NCBI GenBank assembly: GCA_013397865.1
Contig: VZTI01003154.1
Location: 664,476 to 728,475, forward strand
Length of the DNA stretch: 64,000 nucleotides
Origin: Struthidea cinerea
Taxonomy: Eukaryota; Chordata; Aves; Passeriformes; Corcoracidae
Direction of reading: 5' to 3'
The notes below the pieces were generated by a model. The model was not told the origin of the DNA. It was given only the letters and a program-made list of their open reading frames with translations, and did no database searches. A program made the translations under genes and the position numbers. Positions 1 through 13,600 of the stretch are shown here, piece by piece. Each line of letters begins with the position of its first letter. Position 1 is the first letter of the stretch.

Positions 1-3000
1 AAAACCATTAATTTCTTACTTTCAGCAAATCCAACCTTCCATGCAAATGGAAGTAATTTCTGCAATACAAAAAGTCCTTTCAGAAAATGCTGAACTGATT
101 AGTATTATGGAAAAGTGGAACTAATTACCCTAGTGATAGAACAAAAACAAAAAAAAAAAAGTTAAAAATTAAAGCCATCCAATTCTTGCAAAAAATAATG
201 GTGTATTTCCCACATACGCAGCCTTCGTGCGACTAAGAGGTAGGAGCAAGATAACCATGAATCTCCTTAACCTATAAATGCAGGTCTCATTGCAAATCCT
301 TAAGGACCAGGAGTGTATCAAAAGCCTGTGCAAAATGTTCACTCCCAGGCTCAATTACTCTTCAGGAACTCCCCAAAAGGGAGTGCTCCCTAAAAATGAG
401 GTTCACCAGCACAAACCTTATCTGTTCTTCCAACCCCATGTGAGCTCAAGGCAGAGACCTTCGCTGGCCCTTCACTCCATGGTAAATTTCACCTTTGGAA
501 AACAGAGGCCATGGGCTTGTCTGAACAACACGTGCCCCTTTTTTTTGAAAGAAGACTGTCAAGGCTACAGAGCCCACTCATTAACCTATCCCCCAGCAGT
601 TCCATCTGGATGGTCTTATCTGTAGGAATCTGGCCTTTCATTTATTTTTTCAACCACCATTTGTGACAGAGTTTCTTAAAAAACAGACTCATGACTTATT
701 ATTAGCACATGGGCAGGTCAGCACACAGGTTTATTTGCTGTTAACCAACATCCTAACATGCTGTGTTTAAAAATTCCAGAGGGACTATGAATAGGCTGTA
801 AAAGTAGGAGGTTGAATTCCTGAAGGTAAGAGCTTGTGATGGGACCACTGTCAAAGCAACTCATACTTTCCTCTGATAACCCTTGAAAATCACTATGCAA
901 AGACATATAGTTCAAACATGTGTGAGTCCCTGACAATTCCCTTTTTTAAAGGCACTTTGATGACTGGCCTGTAACACTTCAGCTGTGCCACTTAGGGAAT
1001 AACAGGAAAAAAATAAAGCATTAAACTTTGAAAATGCGCAGTCCATCCAGAAAATGTAAAAGAAGGGAAGAAACCAGGATCAGGAGAGAAAGGAAGGGAA
1101 AGAGGTAAGAGAAAAAGAACATATTCCCACTAAAGCATATGCAGCACAATGCCTGCAGGCTAATATGGAGAATAAATACTCCCATCACTCTTGTCAGGGG
1201 CAAGCCCTAAGAACAGGGTTGTGACCAGCTGGACACTGGGGACAATGCTTGGAAGGCAAGATCCCATTTTCTACCTGGGATGTCTACCAGATCTCAGGCC
1301 ATTCAGAGCTTCACCCTTGGAAACACTCTCCAAAGTAGCTGTGCCCCTTATTTCGGGAATATCACGCATGCACACAGCTGGACACCACATCCCAGGAAAT
1401 TATTCCTAGTGGAAGAAAAAAAATACAGCATCACCTCCAGAAAAAATTATCCACTCACTGGCTTTCGTCTTGTGCAGAGCACTGAAAAGTCTGGAGAGAG
1501 ATAAATGTCTGTTACACAGGGATTTACACATTTCATCCAGACAATTGACTTAAATTTCAAGCATGAGGCCAGAATTGATCATTTATCAAGTTAATCTTCA
1601 TGATATATTTAGTGTCTAACCATAATACCTTCAATTGCTTTCACAGTCAGCAGAGACTGGGCAGGGGGAGAGCACCTGTTAAGAATCAAGAACTGAAAAA
1701 GAGCTATGCAGTAGATTGGAGTTATAAATACTGGCCTCAATCCTGCAAACTCTTGGCATCCATGGAGAACCAGGGTGAATGAAGCTACAACTGGCTGCCT
1801 TAGTGGTCTCATAATTGTCTATCTATATTAAGCAGGCACCACCTTCTTAATTCATTGTGAGGCAGGGAAAAGGATTAAATGCTCAGCCGTGGTCCACTGT
1901 TTCTAGCCTCATGAAATGAAGCAGCAAAAGAAGGTAACCTGATTACAGCAGTGACTTAAATCGTTAAGGTATCCAGCAGCTTCCTTTCACCACTAGTGTC
2001 TTGATGCTTAGTCATCACTAAGAAACTTTGGGTTTGATTCTCACTTATTGTATTGCTCCTGCCAAAAGCTGGTATTAAAATATATTCACAGAATCGTTGG
2101 TTATTCATTAATCATTGATGAATCCCTCCACTCTCATTTACAAGACAGCTTTTTAAAATCATGAGCTCATTCAGCCTATAGATGGTCAGAATATTATTTT
2201 CTTTCTTGAACAAATGAAAACATAGTTTTGCAAGTAGTAATTTGAAGCCCACAGCACCAGCTAAAACTGTGAAACCTCTGATCAAAACTGAAGATTTAGT
2301 AAGTAAACATCTTTAAAACTAAATCAGTCATTTCCCAAAGTTCTGCATCTTAAAATTCAAAACTGAAAATTTTAAATTATTTTTATCTTTGCTAAACTGA
2401 AGTACAAATACCAGAGAAAATACTCCAAACTCTACATGGGGCTTACAGTTTAAATCCTGCTGACTTTTGATAAAATCTATGCTCCTGAATCTCTTGGATA
2501 TATTCTCAACAAAGCTTTGTCTTTTTTGTAAACGACTGTTGCCAATTTTTAACATTTGCTTTGTTTTTCAGGCTATCCTTCCTATGTGTGTCATGTAATT
2601 TTATTTTTATTGAATTGCTCCTCTAGATCAGTTTAACTGAGAACAAAGAGGGCAAACTGTTCATTCTTACAATCAAAGGGTTCTGTGTGTGCCGTGGTAA
2701 GTCTAGAAGAGTGTGTGTAGGCCAGTTTCTTGGCTGTCTGTAATCATCACACGTCAATAAGTGATGACTTACAACAATACTACATGCTGGGGGAAAAAAA
2801 AATGACCCCTTAGATCTCTAATTAAACCACCCTCTTCCCTCCCTCTAGCTCTACCCTTTCATTTGATGACCACTTCCAGAACCAGTGGGAGGGGGGAGGC
2901 AGCTACTGGGGATCGAGCAGAGGAATGGAGAAGGCTTCGTGGGTTGTTTTCCAACCCACACGTCATAAAAAGTGGTTTTTCATTCTGATTTTGTACAACA

Positions 3001-6000
3001 CCTCGACACCACAGAAGCCTGGATAAAGACAGGGTTTTCAGCACTCCTGTAATTCAATTAACGGGCTTGGAGGCCACTGAAGTTATTCTTTGGCGTCACT
3101 GAGAGAAGAGTTGGGGGGCTGCAGCTCTACAGTCACAGATCCAGAGTAATACAATTACTTCCAGTCCAGACCTAAATATTGGCATTGATATAGTGACCAA
3201 TTGTAAGGGAATGTTTTAAGGGCCCAGAATGAATGAGAAGCTCACATTCAAAATCATTGCTGCATGGAGTGTCTAAACTGTACTTTTACATGACATTTTG
3301 CCTTCAGTTCAGTAAGCCCAAGCACAGATCACTAACGTGTGAAAGTCAGACACTGCAGAGAGACTAAACCTGTAAATTTGCATTTGCACATTTCTTAACT
3401 CTCTGGGGTTTGCTCTGGATTACCTCTGATATGCAAAAAAAAAAAATATTAAAAAAAGAATAATGATGTCAGAGTGAAAATTCCCACGTGGGTAGCAGTG
3501 AAACAATGCTGTTTTGTCCATTTATACTCAAGAATGGATTTCATTTCAAAATGGGGGAAAAGATACAGGATCTGCATTAATTATGAGCAATTTGAAAAAC
3601 AGCAAGTACAAGCGAGGCTGCGCAAGGTAGCTGAAAGCTACTTTGGTCTGACTTTTGCTTTCTTTTCTGAACTGCTGCTTCCCTAAGTGGCAAGCAGTGG
3701 AGGTCAGAGGCCAAACGAAAAGGATAAGCGTCAATGGGAGGCCCTGTGGTGTGACACAAGTGCATAGTGGTATATTGTCCACAGCCCATGAAGAACTTGT
3801 CAACAGCTCCGTGAGAATCCCTCAAAGGAGCGTCTACAGTTTCATTGCATCCTGCTCCCTGGAGGCAGTGGCAGATACCCAGGGAAGCAGCAGCTATATA
3901 AGCAGGATGGCTCTCTAGGAGCTCTGATGTCTTCGAGTATTTGTTTTTATATATTGGCGAAAAAGATTATCAGTAGAAAAGGCTTCCAAATTACTGGGAA
4001 GTTCTACGCAAGCAAGAACGGCTAGATTAAAAATTATTATTATGCCTCAGAAAGCTAGATGTCAAAAATACAAATAATATTTGCTAAATTGGCTCATGTT
4101 TAAGCCCCTGCAAAATCTCCTTGTGACATCCCAATGCCCAGACTTTCATTCTCCTGTGAATCATTAACTTACCTAAGCAGAACATCAGGCTTTGATGAAC
4201 CCAGGTTTCCTGCAAGGGAAATAACCAAGACGTAGTGTCCTTTTCATGAAAAATTAAATATCAAGTTATCCTCTGAAATGCAACCTCCTGCAACAGGCAA
4301 GCTCTAATTCCTTCTCCCCACTGCAGTTACCAAGGACAGCATGAAGAGCATCTACTATTAAACGGTAATGGTCAGATTTTTCAATCCTGGTATTCAGCTA
4401 ATGGAGTTGAGCAGAAGATAATTTGTCTCATAGTTAAGGAGAAATTCTGCCTTTCTAGAATAATCAGTTTAAAAGTACGCAATAGCACACACATTGCCTT
4501 TGTTCTGGTTTTATATAACTCCTGGAACAACTGAGTAAGAGCCCAGGAAAGGGCTTTTAGGCCTAACATCATACAAGTAATAAATCATCATCCTGATTCT
4601 ATTTTGAAAGGAAACCAGGAAATAAGCTTGAACTGAATTCTGTCTGTAACAATACAGACAATAAAGAGGTTCACCAGGAAAAGAAATCAGAAGAAATTAA
4701 ACAGCATCTGTTTGGTGGATGAGGCCCAAAAATGTTGAAGATGGACATGCAGTCAGGTTTATTCATAAAGAAACAACAGGACTAATCAGAGAGTGAAAGT
4801 ATAGGGGGGGTAAAAAGTGAAAGAAAGCAACATTTTGTCCTCTTGGCAGTGGATTTTAAAGAAACTGCAGCTTGTGTTTCTGCAGAATGGGTAAGAAATG
4901 GGTTTGGGGCTGCAAAGCACATTTTAATGAATCTCTTCTGTCTCTTAATGATTCAAGCATTCTGTATTTTCTACCTTACTCTCCAACTCTCCCTTAATCA
5001 TCATTTTAAACACAATAAAATATGCAAGAAATGAAGACGGATCCCAGTATCCCAGTCACGTAACTTTAATGCAGTGAAGGAATTTTTGCCATCTGAGAGG
5101 CTAAGTCAGATTTCTGTATTACTTTTAACCATTTGTAGCGGCCTACAGGCATTTCTGTCAACTTTTCTGAATTTCAGCTGCATTATTGCAGATCAGCTGT
5201 GTTGAAATAAATGGGGTTGTGGCAGCATAAACCGAAACACAGAGATGAACCAGACCCTGGCACTGTAAACATGATGCCATTCGTGAGATGAAATGTCACA
5301 TGCTTACATCCACTGCTCCCCAAGCCAGAAGAGCTCAGACTATCTCAGCAAAGCAAAACTGAGAGAAACAAGTTTTTGTAAAATTGACTGGCAAGGAACC
5401 AAACCATAACTCATAAATATTAGAAGATGAGTCAAGCTTCTCTGAATGAAATACTGCCCAAATCATAATAAAATAAATACTTTATGATTGTTAATAACAA
5501 CAGTAATGTACGGTTGTTTAAACTTCTGAGGGGTCTTGAAAATGCTGGCAAATATCAGCCAGCCAAGCCTGACAGCATCCCACACCTTCAAGAGACATTC
5601 AGAGACACTAGTAGCAGCATTTTCAAGTGTGAGTTGAAACCAAGAGTATCCAACTTAATTCGAATTAAGTCTTGCTGTTCACAATACTGGCACCTGCATC
5701 TCCTGTTGATCCTAGCAGGAACTGTGACTTCTTCAAACCTATGAAAATTTGGCTTTCAGACCCAGGCCAAAAGCTGCCATTGGAGCACAGTCCCTCTGTT
5801 CCAAGCAAGATGTTTGCATGCTTATGCCAGAGCTGAGTAGACAATGTCCAACAGGAGTCCCAGCCCCCGGACTGACGGGTCAGAACTTCTGTTTCTGGAG
5901 CCTGCTACAACTTAATTTACAACTCAGCATTACAAGCACTCAAAAAAACCTTGGCACTTCAACCCACATAGCTATAACGCAATCCCACTCTCAACACTAA

Positions 6001-9000
6001 GCTTCCCTAAAGGCAGCCTGCCCAGAGGGCAGCTGCCTGCTGAGAGCTGCTTGTTCAGGGAAGAGGAGCGAGGTGGCGAGCAGGCTCACCGGGAAGCACA
6101 GGCCTGCACTGAGCCATGCTGCTGCTGCCGCTGCCACAGGGGAGCAGCTTCATCTGGGCACATGCAAAGGGTATTGTGCTCTCTGCACAAAGCCACGCTT
6201 TGATCAGCTGCCTTTAGAAACCTGGAGGAAGCCCCTTTTAAATACAGTATTTGAACCTTTGGCAATAGGAAGCTTTTTAGCCTTTTTGTCTGAAAGTTTC
6301 CTGGTATGACACAAATGCTTAGGAAATTACAACTATACTCACCCTCAGAGGCCACATTTACTGGTTTTGTCTTGTGAGCTGATTCCCCAGTTATATCAAC
6401 AGGAGGTGGAGGTGGAAGCTGAAGATCTTAAGGGATCACTCTACTTCTCATCTCTTAAGGCTCAAAGCCCTAAACAGAAGGGCATCCAAATTAACTAGAC
6501 AGAGCTTTCAAATCCACTTTCAAAACTGACTGGTGCTGTTCCCTCCACCCCCTTTAAAGTCAAAATTAGCTTCAGCTTGTGCAAGCAGAATCAGGCTATT
6601 TGTCCATCCCCACAATGATAGGATCAGCCCTAAACATGAGTAGTCTGCTCTGGCTGCCACAACACACCAGCACATGATCGTTTCTTACAGGTTGTGGTTC
6701 TGAACAGAGCTGAATTCACTCCCTGGGATATTCAGTGTTAATGAAAGGAAGGAGAAGGAAATCGGAAACTTTCTTCTGCAAATCCCACAAAGTCTTCCTT
6801 AGGATTTTCAGAAATGATAGGAAAAAGTCACTCACAAACGTCATTAACTGCTAAGGGAACACAACACAGAAACAATAAACCCTTCAGAGTTCTTTGTGGT
6901 AAATGGATGAGAACAGTATTTTGAACAAAAGCATAATAATCTGGCCTGTGAACATGGGAGGTTGGCTGACTTGAGAGAAAACCAAGCAACACAAAGGTGC
7001 TGCTAAACTTCTGCTCCTCTTTCCAGCCAAGACTATCCTGCAAAAAGCCAGTCCTGCATTACCACAGGCAACTTGACTTCATGGGATGATGGGCACTGTA
7101 AGGTGATGCAGAATGGAGAGAAACTAAGCAGAAACAAAATTTATTTGAGTTTTATTCACAAACCCACCAATCCCTGGAAAATTGTAGTGTAGAATATGCA
7201 CTGACCTCTAAAAATGAAAACCGTGTTGAAAGGACTAAATGTCACTGTAGAATTAAAAGATAAAGAGATTCTTTCCCTTCAATGGCACCAATACTATGTG
7301 ACTTTTAATAAATTATGTGAAAACAGATTTACAGGCTCATGCCCCAAACTTATGCCTCCTTTGATAAGAAAACATGCAAACATAATGATCTAGAGAAGCA
7401 AATTAAATTCCCAGGACTGGATCATATTCAGAATAAAAACAAAGAGGTTCTTCAAAAGCTAATCTCTCAGAAGTCTCAGCACAACATGATACTCTCTCAA
7501 GGTGCAGATTTCTCTACCTTGCTGCTTAAGTATGCTTTACTATGCAGAGCATAACAATAAAGAGCTTTTTTTTTAATTCAGTTAAAAGCTAAAAAATTAT
7601 CTTAAATGACAAAAGAAGAGAAACAAGACCCTAAACCATGAAATTAGAAGTTGTAGGAATCAGATTCTCAGACAAATACAGAGATGTCCCTCTACTAATT
7701 GGCTATTAGGTTCATTTCTTTTACTAAAATCTAGCATAGTGTTTTCTTTATCATCTATGTCAGGCATTTCTTAATAAATATATTCAGATATCCAAACCAA
7801 CACCTGCAATGGAAGGAAGTGAACTTTATCATTACACTGACCTGTAAACAAAGCCAACGGTCAAGGGTGTTCCAGGGAGCATCACCCTAACGGAACTGGA
7901 GCTGGCAGTTGCCTTCCTACTAATTTCTCAAAATCCAAAATATGAACCCACAGGATTTACAGACCCCCATCCCCAAAGCCTTCCCACACACACCCTTTCC
8001 CACAGAATTTGCCTCCAGAAAGCACCAGCACCACAACATGGGAAGCACACCCCGTTGTCTGGTCCTGTTAGTTGCCCCCATGGAAACGCTGCACAGGAAC
8101 CCCAGTGGCAACAAACTTGCAGACTGGGTTTAGTCAGACTGGGACTTTAGGGCTGGTAGCGACGACAGAGCTCTAGATGTCTCATGTTCTAATAAACCAA
8201 AGGAGCTTCAATTTCATATCCCTCTGTGGAGGGTTAACTTCCATGGCAGAGCGAGAGAGCATGAGAGCTGCTCTGGAGCAGAGGAGGTCTCTAGGATTAC
8301 ATGGAGCTGAGCTCCCTTCCCAAGCCTTGTCAGAAAAAAAGAAAATATCAAATACCTGGTTCCCAGGCTAGCTTCTTCCTACAAACTTCTCTGCAGAGCA
8401 ATCCCAATTTCTGAATCAGCAAGGAAGACCTACACAGGCATATCTTGCACTCTAGAGGGGCCAGGGCGAGCCCATGACTGATGTTACTCCAGCTGGTCAC
8501 TTCAGACGAGTAACAAAAGAATCAACAGAATCTACTTTAACAAGAGTTTCTACAGATTAGAAACATGGATCTTTAACTCATCCACGTTCTCTTCCATTGA
8601 ACCTGCGGAAAGCTTAAGGATATGTAAAGTACCTGTGGGCTGATATGTCAATAACCCATGCAGCTCCTGGTTTTTCCACATTCAGATTGATCTTCAGGCT
8701 GTAATCACTTATAATTGAGGGTTCATATTACCAAAACCTGGGTAATTGGTTAGAAGCACGAATCTAGAAACTGTTAAATTCTTTACTGTGTTCTGTTATT
8801 TGTATAGATATGGGGCTACAGAGTGGGGCACTTAGGTTTATTTTATTATTTTTAATGAAAGATCATTTTCTCCCATCAAGTCCCTTACATGCACGTGCAC
8901 GAAAACTTTCTCTGTACTGGAACACACTGAGGACTGTTCTTCAACTCACCTTCAAAAGTCAAAACTGGGTTTTGGCATGTTTGTATTTAACTAGTACATT

Positions 9001-10317
9001 CATTGGTAATAGTCCTGCATTGTTCTGAGGAATTTCTCAAATAATCAAACATGACTGCAAAAAAGACTAATATTGCTTTTATTGCTTTAAAATTAAACGC
9101 GCATACGCATGATGCAAAAACTATATTAAGTAATCCAGTGTAATCTGGATAATTATTTTAAATGCATACTCCAAACCCCCGAATGTGTCGGCCTACGAGT
9201 CCACTTCCTATGTTTTTCTATCTGCAAGATCTGCAAGTAATTTAGTCTTGTTTTCACAGAGCGCAAAGACATTCCATTTGTTTACACTAGAGACAAATTT
9301 TACTCAATTGACGCAATTCCATTGATTAAATAATGGCTTTCTTCCTCATTTTAGACAATTTCGGCCTTATATCATGACATAAAAGAGGTAAGTGATTGTC
9401 ATCTCTGCTCATACTGTGTGACGGGCAGATTATCAGGTATGAGCCTCACTGCCCAGTGACAGGACCTTTTCAAGGACTGATTTAAGTCTGAATGCTCATA
9501 CCCTGTTCTGAAAACTAGGCAGATGATTAAATAAGTCAACAAAGGGTCAACTGCAGGCCAACTGCAGGTGATTTAACTGGAGGGACCTCTAGTAGGTCAA
9601 GTGAAAATAAGCAGATATAATTTGTCCAACTTCTGCATTAAAAATACTGTTGAAGACCAACTTCTGTGTATCTGCCACCTCTGTGATAACCTTTCTTTAA
9701 CAAGATTATTGGACATTCAGGTCCTCTTTACAGACAAAAGTCTGCATATTCCATATCAGCATGGAGTTTTGCCTCAGAATCAGATTCAGAATTAGCTGTT
9801 GCCTTTGAAAGATAAGGAAAATAAAACCCTTAGCAGTCCTAGTGAATAGAGCACTGTTGAAATACTTTCACGAGGAGAGAGGCCTTTGTCCAAATGTGCA
9901 TGCATGGTGCTAATCCCAAAAGCATTCCTGTATCCGTCCACAGGCTCTTCAAAACCTCAGTATGTAACACAGCCCAATTTTCGAGCCTTAAGCTTGTGGG
10001 AGGAATTAACCAGCACACACAAGCCCAGGATGGATCTGTTCCTTGGGTCAGCACAGGATGTCCCGAGGACTGAGAGGCATCACAAGCCTTGGCATAGGAG
10101 TGGCGCCGAGAAGGGCGCAAGCACAGGGATGATGCCCACTTGAACTTCCATCTCTTTTCAGCTACCTACCAGAAAAGGCTTTTAGAATCTTATTTCAGTG
10201 AAGTACCAGTGACATCTAGTGGGCAGCTCTTCTACAGTCGTGCATCTAGTGGGGCAAACCCGGTTAACTTTCCAATTTCTTTGAGGGAGGCTGCAGAGCA
10301 AGGCTCAGACAGAGAAT
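1..10317. other. Non-genic sequence, nothing recognised
   Basis: I see no gene, RNA gene or identifiable transposon. Open frames are short (none above 115 codons), on both strands, and lack coding-like composition or family resemblance. There are poly-A runs near 145-165 and 3435-3456. One 33-nt stretch with microexon-like splice signals (9355-9387) is listed in the findings. Confidence 0.5.
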
Positions 10318-10378
10318 GGTAGATTTAAAAGGAAACTTTAAAGTTTTTCTAGTCCATTTCCCTGCTCTAATGCAGAAC
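10318..10378 (-). mobile_element. Possible short CR1 fragment in opposite orientation
   Basis: The words CTAGTCCATTTCCCTGCTCT and AATGCAGAACCAACTA resemble the reverse complement of a CR1 3' end (usually ..TCCAACCCCCTGCTC..GCAGGACCAACTA). It abuts the sense CR1 copy at 10391, giving a head-to-head pair. Short and diverged, so uncertain. Confidence 0.35.
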
Positions 10379-10390
10379 CAACTACAGCAT

Positions 10391-10636
10391 AAGACAGTGA
10401 TAAATCAAGGAGTAATGGCTTTAAACTGACAGAGGGTAGGTTTAGATTAGATATTAGGAAGAAGCTCATCACTATGAGGGTAGCAAGATACTGGAACAGG
10501 TTGCCCATCCCTGGACATGTTCAAGGATGGGGCTTTGAGCAACCTGGTCTAGTGAAAGCTGTCCCTGCCCAGGGCTGGGTGTTGAAACTAGATTAGCTTT
10601 AAGGCCCCTTTCAACCCAGGCCCTTCTGTGATTGTC
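10391..10636 (+). mobile_element. CR1 LINE 3' end
   Basis: It matches the well-known avian CR1 3' region: the TTAGATTAGATATTAGGAAG block, the CTGGAACAGGTTGCCCATCC block, GGGGCTTTGAGCAACCTGGT, then TTTCAACCC and a TTCTGTGATT tail. A stretch of about 20 bp usually present between the last two-thirds is deleted after GTTGCCCATCC. It is old and degenerate, with no coding content. Confidence 0.93.
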
Positions 10637-13600
10637 TAATACTTGCTTTGTTCTTAACAAAAACTCACACAAACAGATCTTAAAACCTTTCTGTGATGTA
10701 GCCACAGCCACAGTGACCACAGTTCCTCCCGAGCACTCCAGCAACGAGCTGGGCAGTGAATCACTTGCTGCACTATGACACTCTTTCTTTCCCCTCTTGT
10801 CCTACTCAGGACAGACATGGAGAACAGGGAGTGCTTATAACTTACCTAGTTTTACCTAGTTACCTGGATGAGCAATTGCAGTAGCAGGATATATAAATGG
10901 TGCAGGCAGGTTAGTTACCTGCCTAGCCAGTCACCTCTGCAACACACATATCCTCGCTTTGTCACAAATGCATCATGGTTTGTCCAAAACTGGGGGAAAT
11001 TTCACAGATGCAACAAACAAACAAACAAACAAACAAACAAGGGCATACCTAATGACCCAACCAAACTGCAATACTTCATTCCAAAAGGAAAAGCACCACC
11101 CCTCATTTCCCATTTTCAGCAAGAGTTTCAGAAACAGCCTGCTCAAAATGCTCTGCTCACACTGAAGATTTTAGGCGCACAAACTAGGGTTTAGCACACG
11201 TGCAACAGTAGCAGGGATTTTAGAAAGGACAAAACCAGGCAGCTGTAGCTCTAAGCAGAACTTACCTGCATTTGCCTGTACATAATGTATCAGCAGCTAA
11301 TCCTTTCCTAAATAACACTGCCCGAATGATATTTCATTTCTTAAAACATGGTACAGACTTGTGAGGTTTCAGCAGTAATTCCAAACACTAAAACCTGCTA
11401 AAAGCTAAAAAAACAACAGTAATTTATTTTCTGAATAAGATTCTACATAAGCACTTTGTAGACAGTCCTGAAACTTGCTTGAATAACACAAGGATTTTTT
11501 CTTCCTAAGCCCGTATCCAGACCGTGGCAGTTTCAGCTGCTGTGTGTGCTTCACACCACACAGCAACATCTGCTAGCAGTTAATTTGGAAAATGGGAGAC
11601 TGTCACCACAAAATGTAGACCTTTTAAAATAAACACAAGAAAAATATTACCAAGCAAAAATAAAACTGCATAATAAATATAAGTGGGTGGTAGCTACACA
11701 CTGGTAGAGAGGATTTTATAATAGATCAAACAAATCACCAGACTGAAACTGCCCTCCAAAGTGCTGGTTTCAAGAGACTGATGTTGTCAGGCTGAGATCT
11801 GGACCTCTCTCTCATCTTCCCTTGCCATTTCTTCCCCTGAAAATAAAAAAGTCCTAATCTTCTATTTACTTTCAAGGTAGGGTAATATTAAAAATATAAA
11901 TTTCCAAACCTAAATTTCTAAAGTACTCTGTCAGCAAGAAGAGCGTGGTCTTTATGAACTCTAGCTTACAGAGGAGTGAAAGAGTACACTCCCTCCCAAT
12001 ATCAGATGAAATATGGCTTGAAAACAAAGTCAGAACTCAGTTATTAGACCTTGGTGGAAGTGTTGTGCTCAGATGGACAAAACTGTTTGTATTAAATAAT
12101 GGGGGCTGGGGGAAAAAGCAAAGTTTTTCCTTATGTCTTTATATTCTTCAGTATGAACAAAATTAAAATAATTCTGCAATCTTCAAAAAGAAAAAAAAGT
12201 ACCATGAACATTTATTTTTAAAATGTAGGGGAAAAAATTCAGTGGTCCAGGTGGTATCAACTGGCAGAGGTCATTTTGTGAGCCTTGCCAAGTGGGGCTT
12301 ACTAGACACTATTGTCAGTATCATATTGAAAGAAATATCCTTCTCTCCTATGCCACTAAACCTCAGTCAGGAGTCACAAGCCCTCCCCTGTTTCCATTCA
12401 ACTGGGAAGCCCACGGGCAAAAGGAAATTTTCAGCTACAGCTATTGATGGAATCTGCTGTACCGGCTTTTCTCCCGGTTTGGTGCTCTTAGGGAGTCTCC
12501 CCCAAGTTTTCAGAAAGACTGTAGCATCCTTAGTCATGCAGCATGTTGTCTCACACGAGTCAGGCTTGTGCTTGGCCCCAGCAGTTCAGACCTCTTCACT
12601 GATCACAGGGGAGTCTTACACACCACTGCTTAGGGAGAAGGGCTCTGTGCAAAGCTTCCCAGGAATCACACCAAAAAGAATAGTTGTTAAAAATAAAGTT
12701 GGACCATTAAGGCTCTCAGCTGGAGCACTCAGAGTGTTTTGGTGCACAAAATGATTTGGATTTGGCCGGTAGGTTTGATAAAGTTCCAGCTGAAGATAGT
12801 AGGGAAATAAAAAATGCTTGTACCATCATCAGTGGGGCAGAATAGAATCCCTGTTGAACATCAGCATTGCTGGGGGGGATTTAAACAAACAAGCAAACAA
12901 AACCCGTGGATATCAACTACCTATTTACCATTCACAGATATTTCCACCTCTGTTGCTTTTTTCCTCATTCTGCCTTTTTTTCTGGGAAGGCTGGAAGGTG
13001 AAAAGTGAGTGCAGGGAGAGCCTCTTTCATGGCTCCCACACATGAATGCTGTTCTCAGCAATTCCAGTTTACTCTTGTAAAGGGCAATGCCTTCAGGTGT
13101 CTCCAGGCAGCTCGGGCAGTGCTAGCTCCCCACGCATGGCACCAGTTCTGGGAGTCTCACCCGGAGGCGAGAGTCTGAACCAGATTTGTCTACAGTGCTA
13201 ATCTCTCACAAAAGCAGCTGAAATTATTGGAGACTCTCGACATTCCTGCTGCAGTCTAAAATCCCCTCGACCACTGGTTTGGGCCACTTCCACCCCTCAC
13301 AGAGGGAGAGTAAAAACTAAAGCATTGATATGAAAGCCTCAGGTAACTTCACGATCAGCACCATAGAAAGTCCACAAAAAGAAAGAGTTTTATAAGTAAA
13401 GGATGCTTTGGAAACATATATGACCCAAAAGAGCTGGCAAAAAACATGGAATAATGAAGCGAGATTCTGAGTAACTGTTCATTCATGGAGTGCTGTCCAT
13501 CCTGTTCCCTGTGCAAGGCTGAGCAGTCCCTAAGGTGCAAGCTATGTACAGGTGGAGAGGGCCTCTTCTGCAGTGGAAAAAGGCGTTTTGGATAGGGGTG

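Noticed and set aside
278..625. 115-codon plus-strand frame near the left edge
   Set aside because: Composition and content look random, with no homologue that I recognise and no splice context.
11261..11340. Minus-strand GTAAGT donor preceded by an open segment at about 11266-11310
   Set aside because: The acceptor is poor and the open segment is too short to judge.
12242..12754. 170-codon plus-strand open frame
   Set aside because: No family resemblance, no splice or promoter context, and ordinary composition; long frames of this size occur by chance in 64 kb.
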